6,831 bases of DNA from Caulobacteraceae bacterium (lineage in GTDB: Bacteria > Pseudomonadota > Alphaproteobacteria > Caulobacterales > Caulobacteraceae): the NCBI GenBank assembly GCA_947479185.1, contig CANJYY010000145.1, positions 1-6,831 on the forward strand, in the 5' to 3' direction. The notes below the pieces were generated by a model. The model did not search any database. It had not been told where the DNA came from and saw only the letters and a list, made by a program, of their open reading frames with translations. Made by a program: the position numbers and the translations under genes. This document shows, in pieces, positions 1-6,286 of this stretch (positions are counted from its first letter, which is position 1; each line of letters begins with the position of its first letter).

Positions 1-552
1 CAGGAAGTCGTCCGTGGACCGGATGAACCGTCGCTGACCGTGCTTCGGCGGCGCCCCGCCAAAGTCGCTGTGGCTGTAGAGGACGGGCGCCAGGGTCAGG
101 CCGAAGCCGGCCGTCGCGGCGGCCCGGCGATGCGCGTGCGCCGTCTCGGCCGGGTCGGCGTAGGGCCGGCCGTCCGGATCGTTGTGCAGATAGTGGAACT
201 CGACCACGCCGGCGTAGCCGCCCTCGGCCAGCTCGGCGTAGAGCATGGTGGCGATGGCCTCCATCTGCCCGGGCGTCAGCCGGTCGAGGAAGCGGTACAT
301 CGCCTCGCGCCAGGCCCAGAAGTCCTCGACCCCGGCACGGGCTCGCTCGGCCAGACCGGCCATGGCGCGCTGGAAGGCGTGGCTGTGCAGATTGGTCAGG
401 GCCGGAACCACCGCGCCGCTGAGACGCTCGGCCCCCGCGGGATCGGCGCTCGTCGTCAGGTCCGTGATCACGCCGTCCTCGACGGTGATGCGCACGTCGC
501 GCGCCCAGCCGTCGGGCAGCCGCGCCTGGTCGAGGTGAAGGGTGTGGGTCAA
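1..552 (-). CDS. hutF: Formimidoylglutamate deiminase HutF, N-terminal part (3' end outside window)
   Basis: HutF hydrolyses N-formimidoyl-L-glutamate to N-formyl-L-glutamate and ammonia in the cytoplasm, the fourth step of the HutF/HutG histidine-degradation route. The 184 residues visible are the N-terminal beta-sandwich and the start of the amidohydrolase barrel. The metal motif NLHSHAFQRAMAG carries H56 and H58, the positions known as Zn ligands in Pseudomonas HutF. It is followed by the family blocks EDFWAWREAMY (about 76-86), VEFHYLHND (about 117-125) and LYSHSDFGGAPP (about 158-169). The start is a TTG at 552. An in-frame TAG lies six codons upstream (568-570, inside the palindrome) with no ATG or GTG between them, and AGGA sits 9 nt upstream of the TTG. 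The remaining barrel strands, including the later His and Asp ligands, lie beyond position 1. The gene is divergent from hutI across a 66-bp control region. The identification is secure; only the exact start is inferred. Confidence 0.93.
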   Translation of the reverse strand, partial: MTHTLHLDQARLPDGWARDVRITVEDGVITDLTTSADPAGAERLSGAVVPALTNLHSHAFQRAMAGLAERARAGVEDFWAWREAMYRFLDRLTPGQMEAIATMLYAELAEGGYAGVVEFHYLHNDPDGRPYADPAETAHAHRRAAATAGFGLTLAPVLYSHSDFGGAPPKHGQRRFIRSTDDFL

Positions 553-553
553 G

Positions 554-576
554 TTGTCTAATCCTGTCTAGACAGG
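554..576. promoter_or_regulatory. Putative HutC-type operator in the hutF-hutI divergent region
   Basis: CCTGTCTAGACAGG (563-576) is a perfect 14-bp palindrome. Its TGTCTAGACA core resembles the TGTATAGACA-type sites bound by HutC, the GntR-family, urocanate-responsive repressor of hut genes. A further TGTCTA half-site lies at 555-560, exactly 10 bp from the TGTCTA at 565-570, so both lie on the same face of the helix. The palindrome overlaps the hutF ribosome binding site (AGGA, 562-565) and is 42 bp upstream of the hutI ATG, so one site could control both genes. The match to HutC sites is from general knowledge. No hutC gene is visible here to confirm the partner. Confidence 0.6.
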
Positions 577-581
577 TGCAG

Positions 582-609
582 ACTATCCACGAACGGCGAC
601 GGGTGGCAA
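582..609 (-). promoter_or_regulatory. Possible hutF promoter
   Basis: On the minus strand, TTGCCA (604-609, 5 of 6 matches to the sigma70-type -35) is followed after 16 nt by GATAGT (582-587, 4 of 6 matches to TATAAT). The predicted start point near 575 would fall inside the palindrome at 563-576 and give a leader of about 22 nt before the hutF TTG. A bound repressor would then cover the transcription start. On the other strand TCTAAT (557-562) resembles a -10 box for hutI, but I see no matching -35. Both are weak matches found by eye. Confidence 0.3.
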
Positions 610-618
610 GACAGGCGC

Positions 619-1827
619 ATGCAGCGGATCGATCTCCTTCTCACCGGATGCCGGGCGGCGGCCATGACCGTCGGCGGCGCGCCCTATGGCGCCATAGACG
701 ATGCGGTCATGGCCGTTCGCGATGGCCGCATCGTCTGGATCGGCCCGCGCGCCGAGGCGCCGGAGTTCAAGGCGGTCAGCACCACACGGCTGGACGGCCG
801 CTGGGTGACGCCCGGCCTGATTGACTGCCACACCCACCTTGTGTTCGGCGGCGACCGGACGGCCGAGTTCGAGCAGCGGCTGAACGGCGCGACCTATGAG
901 GAGATCGCCCGGGCCGGCGGCGGCATCCGGTCCAGCGTGGCGGCCACGCGGGCGGCGACGGACGCCGGCCTGATCCGCACGGCCCGCAAGCGGCTGGCCA
1001 GCTTCGTCGCCGAGGGCGTCACCACGATCGAGATCAAGTCCGGCTACGGCCTCGATCTCGAGACGGAGCTGAAGATGCTGCGCGCCGCCCGCTACCTCGA
1101 CGGCGACGCGCGGGTCGTGACCAGCTTCCTTGGCCTGCACGCCGTGCCGAAGGACCAGGACCGCGACGCCTATGTGGCGATGATCGTCGACGAGGCGCTG
1201 CCGGCGGCCCACGCCGCGGGCCTGGTCGACATCGTAGACGGCTATCTGGAGGGCATCGCCTTCACGACCGCCGAGGTCTCGCGCCTGTTCGACAAGGCCG
1301 CGTCCCTGGGTCTGCCGGTCCGTCTGCACGCGGACCAACTGTCCGACGGCGGCGGCGCGGCCCTGGCGGCCTTCTACGGCGCGCTGTCGGCCGACCATCT
1401 GGAGTTCACCTCCCAGGCGGGCATCGACGCCATGGCGCGGGCGGGAACCGTTGCGGTCCTGCTGCCGGGCGCCTTCGTGGCCCTGGCCGAGACGCAGAAG
1501 CCGCCCGTCGCCGCCCTGCGCGCCGCCGGCGTGCCGATGGCCGTGGCCAGCGACTGCAACCCCGGCACCTCGCCGATGCTGTCGCTGCGGGCGGCGATGA
1601 ACCTTGCCTGCAGCCAGTTTCGTCTGACGCCGGAGGAGGCGCTTGCCGGCGTCACCTGCGTCGCGGCGAAGGCGTTGGGTCTGGCCGCCGAGACCGGCAC
1701 GCTGGAGGTTGGCAAGCTGGCCGACCTCGCGGTCTGGGACATCGAGCGCCCGGCCGAGCTCAGCTACTGGCTCGGCGGCGGCCTGCTGCACCGCTCCTGG
1801 CGGGCCGGCGTGCCGGTGGTGGCCTGA
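619..1827 (+). CDS. hutI: Imidazolonepropionase HutI
   Basis: This cytoplasmic metal-dependent amidohydrolase opens 4-imidazolone-5-propanoate to N-formimidoyl-L-glutamate, the third step of histidine catabolism; its product is the HutF substrate. The 402 residues match the usual family length. Motifs appear in order: [14 protein letters not shown] (H71 and H73, metal ligands), [19 protein letters not shown] (about 93-111), IEIKSGYGL (about 137-145), SFLGLHAVP (169-177), [16 protein letters not shown] (H237, metal ligand), SADHLEF (H260) and [11 protein letters not shown] (D312, metal ligand). The C-terminal [16 protein letters not shown] closes the beta-sandwich. The ATG at 619 fits the normal N-terminus, although the upstream AGG is only 3 nt away and weak. 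Expression may depend on the shared promoter region at 553-618. The following gene is not a hut gene, so hutI seems to end its transcription unit here. Confidence 0.97.
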   Translation: MQRIDLLLTGCRAAAMTVGGAPYGAIDDAVMAVRDGRIVWIGPRAEAPEFKAVSTTRLDGRWVTPGLIDCHTHLVFGGDRTAEFEQRLNGATYEEIARAGGGIRSSVAATRAATDAGLIRTARKRLASFVAEGVTTIEIKSGYGLDLETELKMLRAARYLDGDARVVTSFLGLHAVPKDQDRDAYVAMIVDEALPAAHAAGLVDIVDGYLEGIAFTTAEVSRLFDKAASLGLPVRLHADQLSDGGGAALAAFYGALSADHLEFTSQAGIDAMARAGTVAVLLPGAFVALAETQKPPVAALRAAGVPMAVASDCNPGTSPMLSLRAAMNLACSQFRLTPEEALAGVTCVAAKALGLAAETGTLEVGKLADLAVWDIERPAELSYWLGGGLLHRSWRAGVPVVA

Positions 1828-1854
1828 CACCACGCTGCCGATTGATCGGTGTCA
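1825..1854 (+). terminator. Inverted repeat overlapping the hutI stop codon, weak terminator candidate
   Basis: TGACACC (1825-1831, beginning with the hutI TGA) pairs perfectly with GGTGTCA (1848-1854). The 16-nt region between them contains a competing small hairpin, CCGAT/ATCGG. There is no run of T after the stem, so it is not a canonical intrinsic terminator. It could equally slow RNA decay at the 3' end of hutI or be chance. Confidence 0.25.
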
Positions 1855-1937
1855 TGGCGCCTGGGCGCGACGAAGCCCATCGGACACTGGGGCGAGTCAT
1901 GTCACCGCGGCGTCAGCCGCTATCCAGGAGTTTCTTC

Positions 1938-2429
1938 TTGTCCGACAAGTCCCCCGAACAAATCGCGCACAACAAGCGCGCCGTCCGGCTGCGTTTCATC
2001 CGCCAGCTGCATTTCTGGGTCGCGGTGTTCGTCGCCCCGAGCCTGCTGCTTTTCGCTCTCACCGGCATGCTGCAGCTGTTCGGTCTGCATGAGGCCGAAG
2101 GCGGCTACAGGCCGCTGCCGGTGATCGAGAAGCTGGGTCAGGTCCACATCCACCAGCAGTTCGCCCTGCGCCCCGTCCGGGCCCGCCCGCCGCAGGCCGC
2201 CGCGCCGGCCGCCGCACAGCCCGCGCCCGCCAGGGCCGAACCCGAGGAAGAGGGCGCGCCGCTCGGCGAGACCCTGGTCAAATGGACCTTCCTGGTCATG
2301 GGCGCTGGCATGACCCTGTCCAGCATTCTCGGCATCTGGATGGCGCTCAGCAACACGCGTCAGCGGCCCATCGCGCTGGCCCTGCTGGCGGCCGGGACGG
2401 TGCTGCCGATCCTGGTCCTGGCGCTCTAG
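1938..2429 (+). CDS. PepSY_TM-like small membrane protein (three predicted helices)
   Basis: A 163-residue inner-membrane protein that resembles the short PepSY-associated transmembrane family. Residues 22-50 (RQLHFWVAVFVAPSLLLFAL, then TGMLQLFGLHE) match the typical first helix with its LHFW entry and TG exit. After LGQVHIHQQF (about 66-75) comes a Pro/Ala-rich linker (about 80-108) with a short acidic stretch EPEEE. Helix 2 covers about 112-137 (TLVKWTFLVMGAGMTLSSIL onward) and helix 3 about 144-163, ending right at the C-terminus. No full PepSY domain is present between the helices. The TTG at 1938 was chosen because AGGAG (1926-1930) lies 7 nt upstream; an in-frame ATG at 1899 would add 13 residues. 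Larger relatives occur near iron or copper uptake and reductase genes, but nothing here indicates a role. It lies 110 bp after hutI and is convergent with the sulfatase gene. Confidence 0.8.
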   Translation: MSDKSPEQIAHNKRAVRLRFIRQLHFWVAVFVAPSLLLFALTGMLQLFGLHEAEGGYRPLPVIEKLGQVHIHQQFALRPVRARPPQAAAPAAAQPAPARAEPEEEGAPLGETLVKWTFLVMGAGMTLSSILGIWMALSNTRQRPIALALLAAGTVLPILVLAL

Positions 2430-2442
2430 GCGGCGAAGGTCC

Positions 2443-2469
2443 GACCCGCCGTCCGACGGGCGGAAGGTC
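2443..2469. terminator. GC-rich inverted repeat between convergent genes, candidate bidirectional terminator
   Basis: CCGCC (2446-2450) pairs with GGCGG (2459-2463) around an 8-nt loop that can pair further (GTC/GAC). GAC (2443-2445) and GTC (2467-2469) can extend the stem past a 3-nt bulge. It fills the 38-bp gap between the stop codons of the PepSY_TM-like gene (2427-2429) and the sulfatase (2468-2470). Neither side has a T tract, so the call rests on position and stem strength only. Confidence 0.4.
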
Positions 2470-4276
2470 AGGCCTTGCGCGCCCGCGTCTTCGAGCGACG
2501 GCGGGCCAGAACCACCACCCCGCCGAGGAGCAGCACCAGCAGGCCGACGCCAGCCACACCGATCATGCGCATCTGTCGCCCCAGGGCGTTGCTCGTCAGC
2601 TGCTTGGTGGTCGTGTAACCCGGCGGCATGGGCTGGACGCCGACCCGGGTCTCATAGGCCGCATAGTCCGCGAGCATCTGCTTGAACCGTGCTGGTTCGT
2701 CGGTCGCGAGATCCGCCGTCTCCCCGGGGTCGCTGGCCAGGTTGTAGAGGCGCCACTGCCCGTCGCCGACGGGCGGCATGTCGCGGACGATCTTGTAGTC
2801 GCCGCGGAACAGGGCGGCATTGCCGGAGACTTCGACGCCGACCGGCTCGTCCGGTCCCCAGGTCGACCGGGCCGCGCCCGTGAGCACCGGGCGGAGGCTG
2901 CGGCCGTCCATCGACAGGGCCGCGGGCCGCTGGGCGGCGGCCGCATAGTCCAGCAGGGTGGGGGCGACGTCGGTGACGAAGGCCCGCGAGGCGATGCGCG
3001 TTCCGGCGCGAACGCCCGGTCCCGACAGGATCAGCGGGACGTGAATGCCCCCTTCGGAGGTGTAGAACTTGAACCGGTTGCCCGGAGCGGACAGGGCCGA
3101 GGCCCACTCCTTGCCGATGAAGTTCAGGCTTCCCGCCTCGCCCAGGTCCTTCAGGCGCCAGCGGTAGCCGTTCAGGGCCATCCACAGGTTCATGCCAGGC
3201 GCGTGGACCGGATCGCTCGGCTCGGGGCCGTTGTCGGAGGTGACCACGAACAGGGTGTTGGCCAGCTCGCCCCGCGCTTCCAGATGGGCGATCAGGCGGC
3301 CGACCGACGCGTCCATGGCCTCCAGCATGCCGGCATAGACCTCCATGCCGCGGGCGTAGATGGCCCGCTCCTTCGGGGTCAGGTCGTCCCATTTGCGGGC
3401 GCTGTTGGGCATGCCGCGGATCACCGCCTCGGGCGGAATCAGGCCCAGCGCGCGCGCGCGCGCCGCCCGTTCGTCACGGATCTTCTCCCACCCGCCGTCG
3501 AAGCGGCCCCGGTAGTGATCGGAATAGGCCTTCGGCGCCTGGACCGGAATATGTACCGCCTGGAAGGCCAGGTAGGCGAAGAACGGCTGCGAACCGGCCG
3601 GCGCCTCGTCAATATAGCCGCTCAGCCGCTCGACCATCATGTCGGAGGAATAGTAGCTGGTCGGCATCTTCGCCGGCGCGCCGTTCTCGAACCAGGGCGC
3701 CGTGTCGTAGTAGGGCATGTACGGCTTGGCGGCCCAGTTGTCGGCGCCCGAAGCGTCCAACGCCAGCGACCGGTCAAAGCCTTGTTCGTCAGGCAGCGCG
3801 CCCGGACCGTGGCCGAGGTGCCATTTGCCGACCATCAGGGTGCGGTAGCCCTCGCCCTTCAGTCGGCGGGCGACCGTCCAGACGCCCGGGGCGAACTGCA
3901 GGCCGTAGCCCGGCTTGCGCCGCTGCTCCGGCGGCAGGATTTCCTCGATGGTGGCAACCCCTGCCCGGTGATTGTCGACCCCGGTCAGCAGCATGGCGCG
4001 CGATGGCGAGCACAGGGGCGAGGTATGATAGGCGGTGAACATCGCGCCCTGCCGGGCCAGACGGTCGATATTGGGCGTCCGCGCCTCGCCGCCGAAGGCC
4101 CCGAAATCCATCAGGGCGGCGTCATCGACGACGATCATCACGATGTTCGGCCGCGCGGGCGTCGCAGCCGTCGCCCCGGCCGCGAGCACGGGGGTTACCG
4201 CGACAAGGGCGGAGAGGACGGATCGCAGCGCCAGTCCGGGCAGGCGGCCGAGGGCCGTAACGGCTATGGACGGCAA
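2468..4276 (-). CDS. Exported formylglycine-type sulfatase (arylsulfatase family) with C-terminal membrane anchor
   Basis: A 602-residue type I sulfatase, expected to hydrolyse sulfate esters in the periplasm; the substrate cannot be told. Residues 1-38 look like a signal peptide (hydrophobic about 13-34, ending LAAGATAATPA). The catalytic core begins with PNIVMIVVDDAALMDFG (metal ligands D51, D52). The signature CSPSR at 89-93 has C89, to be converted to formylglycine, followed by AMLLTG. Then come GKWHLG (K151, H153), AVHIPVQAP (H242), TSDNGPEPSD (D348, N349) and FKFYTSEGGIHVPLILSGPG (K403). The D51-C89-K151 spacing equals that of Pseudomonas arylsulfatase D13-C51-K113. A final hydrophobic helix (about 571-590) followed by ARRRSKTRARKA should anchor it in the membrane with the enzyme outside the cytoplasm. 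The start is TTG at 4276, with GGGAGG (4282-4287) 5 nt upstream. Same direction as tadC but 81 bp away, possibly with its own promoter. No maturase is seen nearby. Confidence 0.92.
   Translation of the reverse strand: MPSIAVTALGRLPGLALRSVLSALVAVTPVLAAGATAATPARPNIVMIVVDDAALMDFGAFGGEARTPNIDRLARQGAMFTAYHTSPLCSPSRAMLLTGVDNHRAGVATIEEILPPEQRRKPGYGLQFAPGVWTVARRLKGEGYRTLMVGKWHLGHGPGALPDEQGFDRSLALDASGADNWAAKPYMPYYDTAPWFENGAPAKMPTSYYSSDMMVERLSGYIDEAPAGSQPFFAYLAFQAVHIPVQAPKAYSDHYRGRFDGGWEKIRDERAARARALGLIPPEAVIRGMPNSARKWDDLTPKERAIYARGMEVYAGMLEAMDASVGRLIAHLEARGELANTLFVVTSDNGPEPSDPVHAPGMNLWMALNGYRWRLKDLGEAGSLNFIGKEWASALSAPGNRFKFYTSEGGIHVPLILSGPGVRAGTRIASRAFVTDVAPTLLDYAAAAQRPAALSMDGRSLRPVLTGAARSTWGPDEPVGVEVSGNAALFRGDYKIVRDMPPVGDGQWRLYNLASDPGETADLATDEPARFKQMLADYAAYETRVGVQPMPPGYTTTKQLTSNALGRQMRMIGVAGVGLLVLLLGGVVVLARRRSKTRARKA
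3448..3463. repeat. (GC)8 dinucleotide run inside the sulfatase gene
   Basis: Eight uninterrupted GC dinucleotides occur in the sulfatase coding region, over codons for the Ala/Arg stretch AARARALG (about residues 271-278). A run of this kind can adopt left-handed DNA and can slip in replication. In this copy the frame is intact. Confidence 0.9.
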
Positions 4277-4290
4277 GGTGACCTCCCGCG

Positions 4291-4329
4291 GTCGCGCCGT
4301 TCGGGCGACTTTCGTTACCGAAGGGTAAC
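4291..4329 (-). other. Two tandem hairpins in the leader between tadC and the sulfatase gene
   Basis: Hairpin one is GTTACC/GGTAAC with a 4-nt loop (4314-4329), reading on the minus strand with a CTTC loop. Hairpin two is GTCGC/GCGAC (4291-4295 with 4305-4309), extended by two further G-C pairs past a single bulge. On the minus strand the second hairpin ends 3 nt before the GGGAGG ribosome binding site of the sulfatase. Neither is followed by a T run on that strand. They could end tadC transcription weakly, protect the mRNA, or affect access to the binding site. Confidence 0.4.
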
Positions 4330-4350
4330 TTGCGGCGGGGAGGCCGTCAA
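4322..4350 (-). promoter_or_regulatory. Possible promoter of the sulfatase gene
   Basis: On the minus strand TTGACG (4345-4350), 7 nt past the tadC stop codon, matches the -35 element commonly described for Caulobacter housekeeping promoters. A poor -10 candidate, TACCCT (4322-4327), follows after 17 nt and lies inside the first leader hairpin. If real, transcription would begin near 4315 with a leader of about 40 nt. The -35 is good but the -10 is weak. Confidence 0.27.
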
Positions 4351-4357
4351 ACGCCGA

Positions 4358-5302
4358 TCAGTTCGCCATCAGCGTCTGGCTGATGCGATAGGCCGCCGGC
4401 AGGATCAGCACCCCCATCAGGCAGGGGAAGATGAACAGGATCAACGGCACCATCAGCTTGGCCGGCAGGCTCATGGCCTTCTCCTCCGCGCGCAGCATGC
4501 GCTTGGCGCGCATGTCCTCGGAGAAGACGGTCAGGGTGTCGCCGAGGCTGGTGCCCATCTCTTCGGACTGACGCAACATGGTCGCCAGCGCCCGGGCGTC
4601 GTCGATGCCCAGCCGCTCGGCGAAGCTCGTCCAGGCGTCCCGGCGCGAGCGGCCGGCCCGCAGTTCCAGCGTCAGGAACCGCAGGTGTTCGCCCAGGTGC
4701 ACATAGCGGCGGCTCAGCTCCTCGCCGACCCGGGTGACGGCGGCGTCCAGCGACAGCCCGGCCTCGACCGACGCGACCAGCAGGTCGAGCAGGTCGGGGA
4801 AGCCGTCCATGTATTCCAGTTCCAGCTTGCGCCGGCGGGCCTTGATCACCTGGTCGGGTCCCATGATGGCGGCGATGGCGAAGGTCCCGGCGGCGAGGAT
4901 TGCGCCCATGCCGCCCGCGCCGCTGATCGCCCAGGGCACGGTGAAGATCGTCGCTATGGTCGCCAGCAGCAGGGCCACGGCCTTGGCGCCGAGATAGACG
5001 GCCACCGACTCGCGGCTGAACCAGCCCGCCTGGATCAGCTTGGCGCGGATGGTCGACAGCTGGGCGGGATCCTGGATGGCCATCCGGTCGCCCAGTCGCT
5101 TCACGCCGCTGACCACCCCGGCCAGCGCCGCCGAGCCGCCGCCTGAGCCGCCCGTGGCCATCGTGGCGCCCGACAGCCGGGCGCGCCGACGCGCGCCGAC
5201 GCGCGCCTCGCGCAGCCCGATCAGGGCCGCGCCGCCGACGCCGAGGGTGATCAGCGCCACGGCGAACCAGGTCAGCAGGGTCTGCAACTGCATCGCGTCC
5301 AT
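4358..5302 (-). CDS. tadC: Tad pilus assembly membrane protein TadC (CpaH), type II secretion F family
   Basis: One of the two polytopic inner-membrane platform proteins of the Tad/Flp pilus machine, working with TadB and the TadA/CpaF ATPase. It has 314 residues, normal for TadC. Helix 1 is about 8-29, followed by an Arg-rich stretch (REARVGARRRAR, 31-42) and a Gly/Ser/Ala-rich segment. Helices 2 and 3 lie at about 100-122 and 130-148. The cytoplasmic T2SSF domain (about 165-275) begins FPDLLDLLVASVEAGLSLDA. It ends with EEMGTSLGDTLTVFSEDMR and RAEEKAMSLPAKLMVPLILF, which leads into helix 4 (about 283-303). The ATG at 5302 has GAGG about 11 nt upstream; a second ATG at codon 4 lacks a better site. 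It begins 5 nt after the tadB stop, so the two are probably co-translated. An internal 10-bp tandem repeat lies near its 5' end. Confidence 0.95.
   Translation of the reverse strand: MDAMQLQTLLTWFAVALITLGVGGAALIGLREARVGARRRARLSGATMATGGSGGGSAALAGVVSGVKRLGDRMAIQDPAQLSTIRAKLIQAGWFSRESVAVYLGAKAVALLLATIATIFTVPWAISGAGGMGAILAAGTFAIAAIMGPDQVIKARRRKLELEYMDGFPDLLDLLVASVEAGLSLDAAVTRVGEELSRRYVHLGEHLRFLTLELRAGRSRRDAWTSFAERLGIDDARALATMLRQSEEMGTSLGDTLTVFSEDMRAKRMLRAEEKAMSLPAKLMVPLILFIFPCLMGVLILPAAYRISQTLMAN
5181..5206. repeat. 10-bp tandem repeat inside tadC (2.6 copies)
   Basis: GCGCGCCGAC occurs at 5181-5190 and again at 5191-5200, followed by GCGCGC (5201-5206). It encodes part of the Arg/Ala-rich stretch after the first TadC helix. 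The unit length is not a multiple of three, so gain or loss of one unit would shift the frame early in tadC. Confidence 0.9.
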
Positions 5303-5307
5303 GGGCG

Positions 5308-6270
5308 TCAGATCCTCATGTCGATCATTTTGCGCATGACCATGTTGCCGATGAACATCCAGCAGCCGAGGGCGGCGAGGCCCATCTGGATGGTCCGCTC
5401 ATGGATCACGTCGCCGTAGAAGTGGGGGCTGGCGACCTGCAGGATGGCGAACACGGCGAACGGCGCGGAGGTCAGGATGATCGCCGAGGCGCGGCCCTCG
5501 CCCGAGGCGGCCTTGATCTTCAGCCGCATCTTGTGCCGTTCGCGGACGGCTTTGGCGTTCATCTTCAGAAGGCCGGTCAGGTTGCCGCCCGAGCGCTCCT
5601 GCAGCCGGATGGTGGCGGCGAACAGGTCGACGTCCGGATGGCGACAGCGGTCGGCGATGCGGCCGACGGCCTGCTCCAGCGTGGCGCCATAGGCGATCTC
5701 GTCGCCGGCCATGCCGAACTCGCTGCCCAGCGGGTCGGGCATTTCGCGACCGACCAGCGCCACGGCCGTCGGCACCGGGTGGCCGGCTTCCAGACTGCGG
5801 ACAATGATCTCCAGCGCATTGGGCAGCTGCAAACCGACGGCCTTGGCCCGGGCCCCGGCCTTGACCTTCAGCCACATGAAGGGGAGGCCGAGCGCGAACA
5901 CCGGCGCGGCGGCGAGGCCGAACAGCGGGTTCTTCGTCCACAGGAACACCAGCAGATAGGCCCCGAGACCCAGGCCCGCGGCCGTCAGGGCCCAGGCGCG
6001 CGGCTGGTAGCTGACGCCGGACCTGATCACCAGGTCGGAGAACCAGCGCACCAGGATGCGGCTGTTGCCGTGCTCGTCGAGGCCCCGCTGCTTGCGCAGT
6101 TCGACGACCAGGTCGGCCAGGTTGGTCACCGTTTGGGCTGTGGCCAGCCGCTTGTTGACCTTGCGCTTGGTCCCCGCCACCCGCGCCAGACCCCAGATCG
6201 CCTGGGCCGCGGTGAACACCGCCGCCCCGATCAGGATCATGAACACGATACGCGGGTCGACCTCGGGCAT
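5308..6270 (-). CDS. tadB: Tad pilus assembly membrane protein TadB (CpaG), type II secretion F family
   Basis: Inner-membrane platform subunit of the Tad/Flp pilus, partner of TadC and of the TadA/CpaF ATPase. It has 320 residues. The N-terminal helix is about 8-28, then a basic cytoplasmic stretch (TKRKVNKR), two helices at about 93-135, the T2SSF domain, and two C-terminal helices (about 264-282 and 296-314). The domain shows [20 protein letters not shown] (149-168), [15 protein letters not shown] (about 194-208) and [18 protein letters not shown] (about 220-237). The ATG at 6270 was chosen because GGGAG lies 8 nt upstream (6279-6283) and the protein then starts [13 protein letters not shown], as expected. 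An in-frame ATG at 6342 would add 24 unrelated residues read through a palindromic repeat, so I reject it. The gene follows cpaF after 133 bp of mostly repeat sequence. Confidence 0.95.
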   Translation of the reverse strand: MPEVDPRIVFMILIGAAVFTAAQAIWGLARVAGTKRKVNKRLATAQTVTNLADLVVELRKQRGLDEHGNSRILVRWFSDLVIRSGVSYQPRAWALTAAGLGLGAYLLVFLWTKNPLFGLAAAPVFALGLPFMWLKVKAGARAKAVGLQLPNALEIIVRSLEAGHPVPTAVALVGREMPDPLGSEFGMAGDEIAYGATLEQAVGRIADRCRHPDVDLFAATIRLQERSGGNLTGLLKMNAKAVRERHKMRLKIKAASGEGRASAIILTSAPFAVFAILQVASPHFYGDVIHERTIQMGLAALGCWMFIGNMVMRKMIDMRI

Positions 6271-6286
6271 CACTGAGTCTCCCTGC

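Noticed and set aside
40..561. 173-codon open frame on the plus strand opposite hutF
   Set aside because: An antisense shadow of the well-supported hutF coding region; the sequence has no family features.
583..1833. 416-codon open frame on the minus strand opposite hutI
   Set aside because: An antisense shadow of hutI with Gly/Arg/Gln-rich composition and no motif.
1907..1920. Small hairpin GCGGC/GCCGC just before the PepSY_TM-like gene
   Set aside because: A 5-bp GC stem is expected by chance at this GC content. The T-rich stretch follows only after the ribosome binding site, so it was not called a terminator.
2652..3392. 246-codon minus-strand open frame inside the sulfatase gene
   Set aside because: An alternative frame of the sulfatase without its motifs; the sulfatase frame is continuous, so there is no frameshift to explain.
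2282..5146. 954-codon open frame on the plus strand
   Set aside because: It runs antisense to the sulfatase and tadC, both with full family motifs. The frame is open because GC-rich codon bias on the other strand removes stops, and the translation is Arg/Gly/His-rich low-complexity with no recognisable domain.
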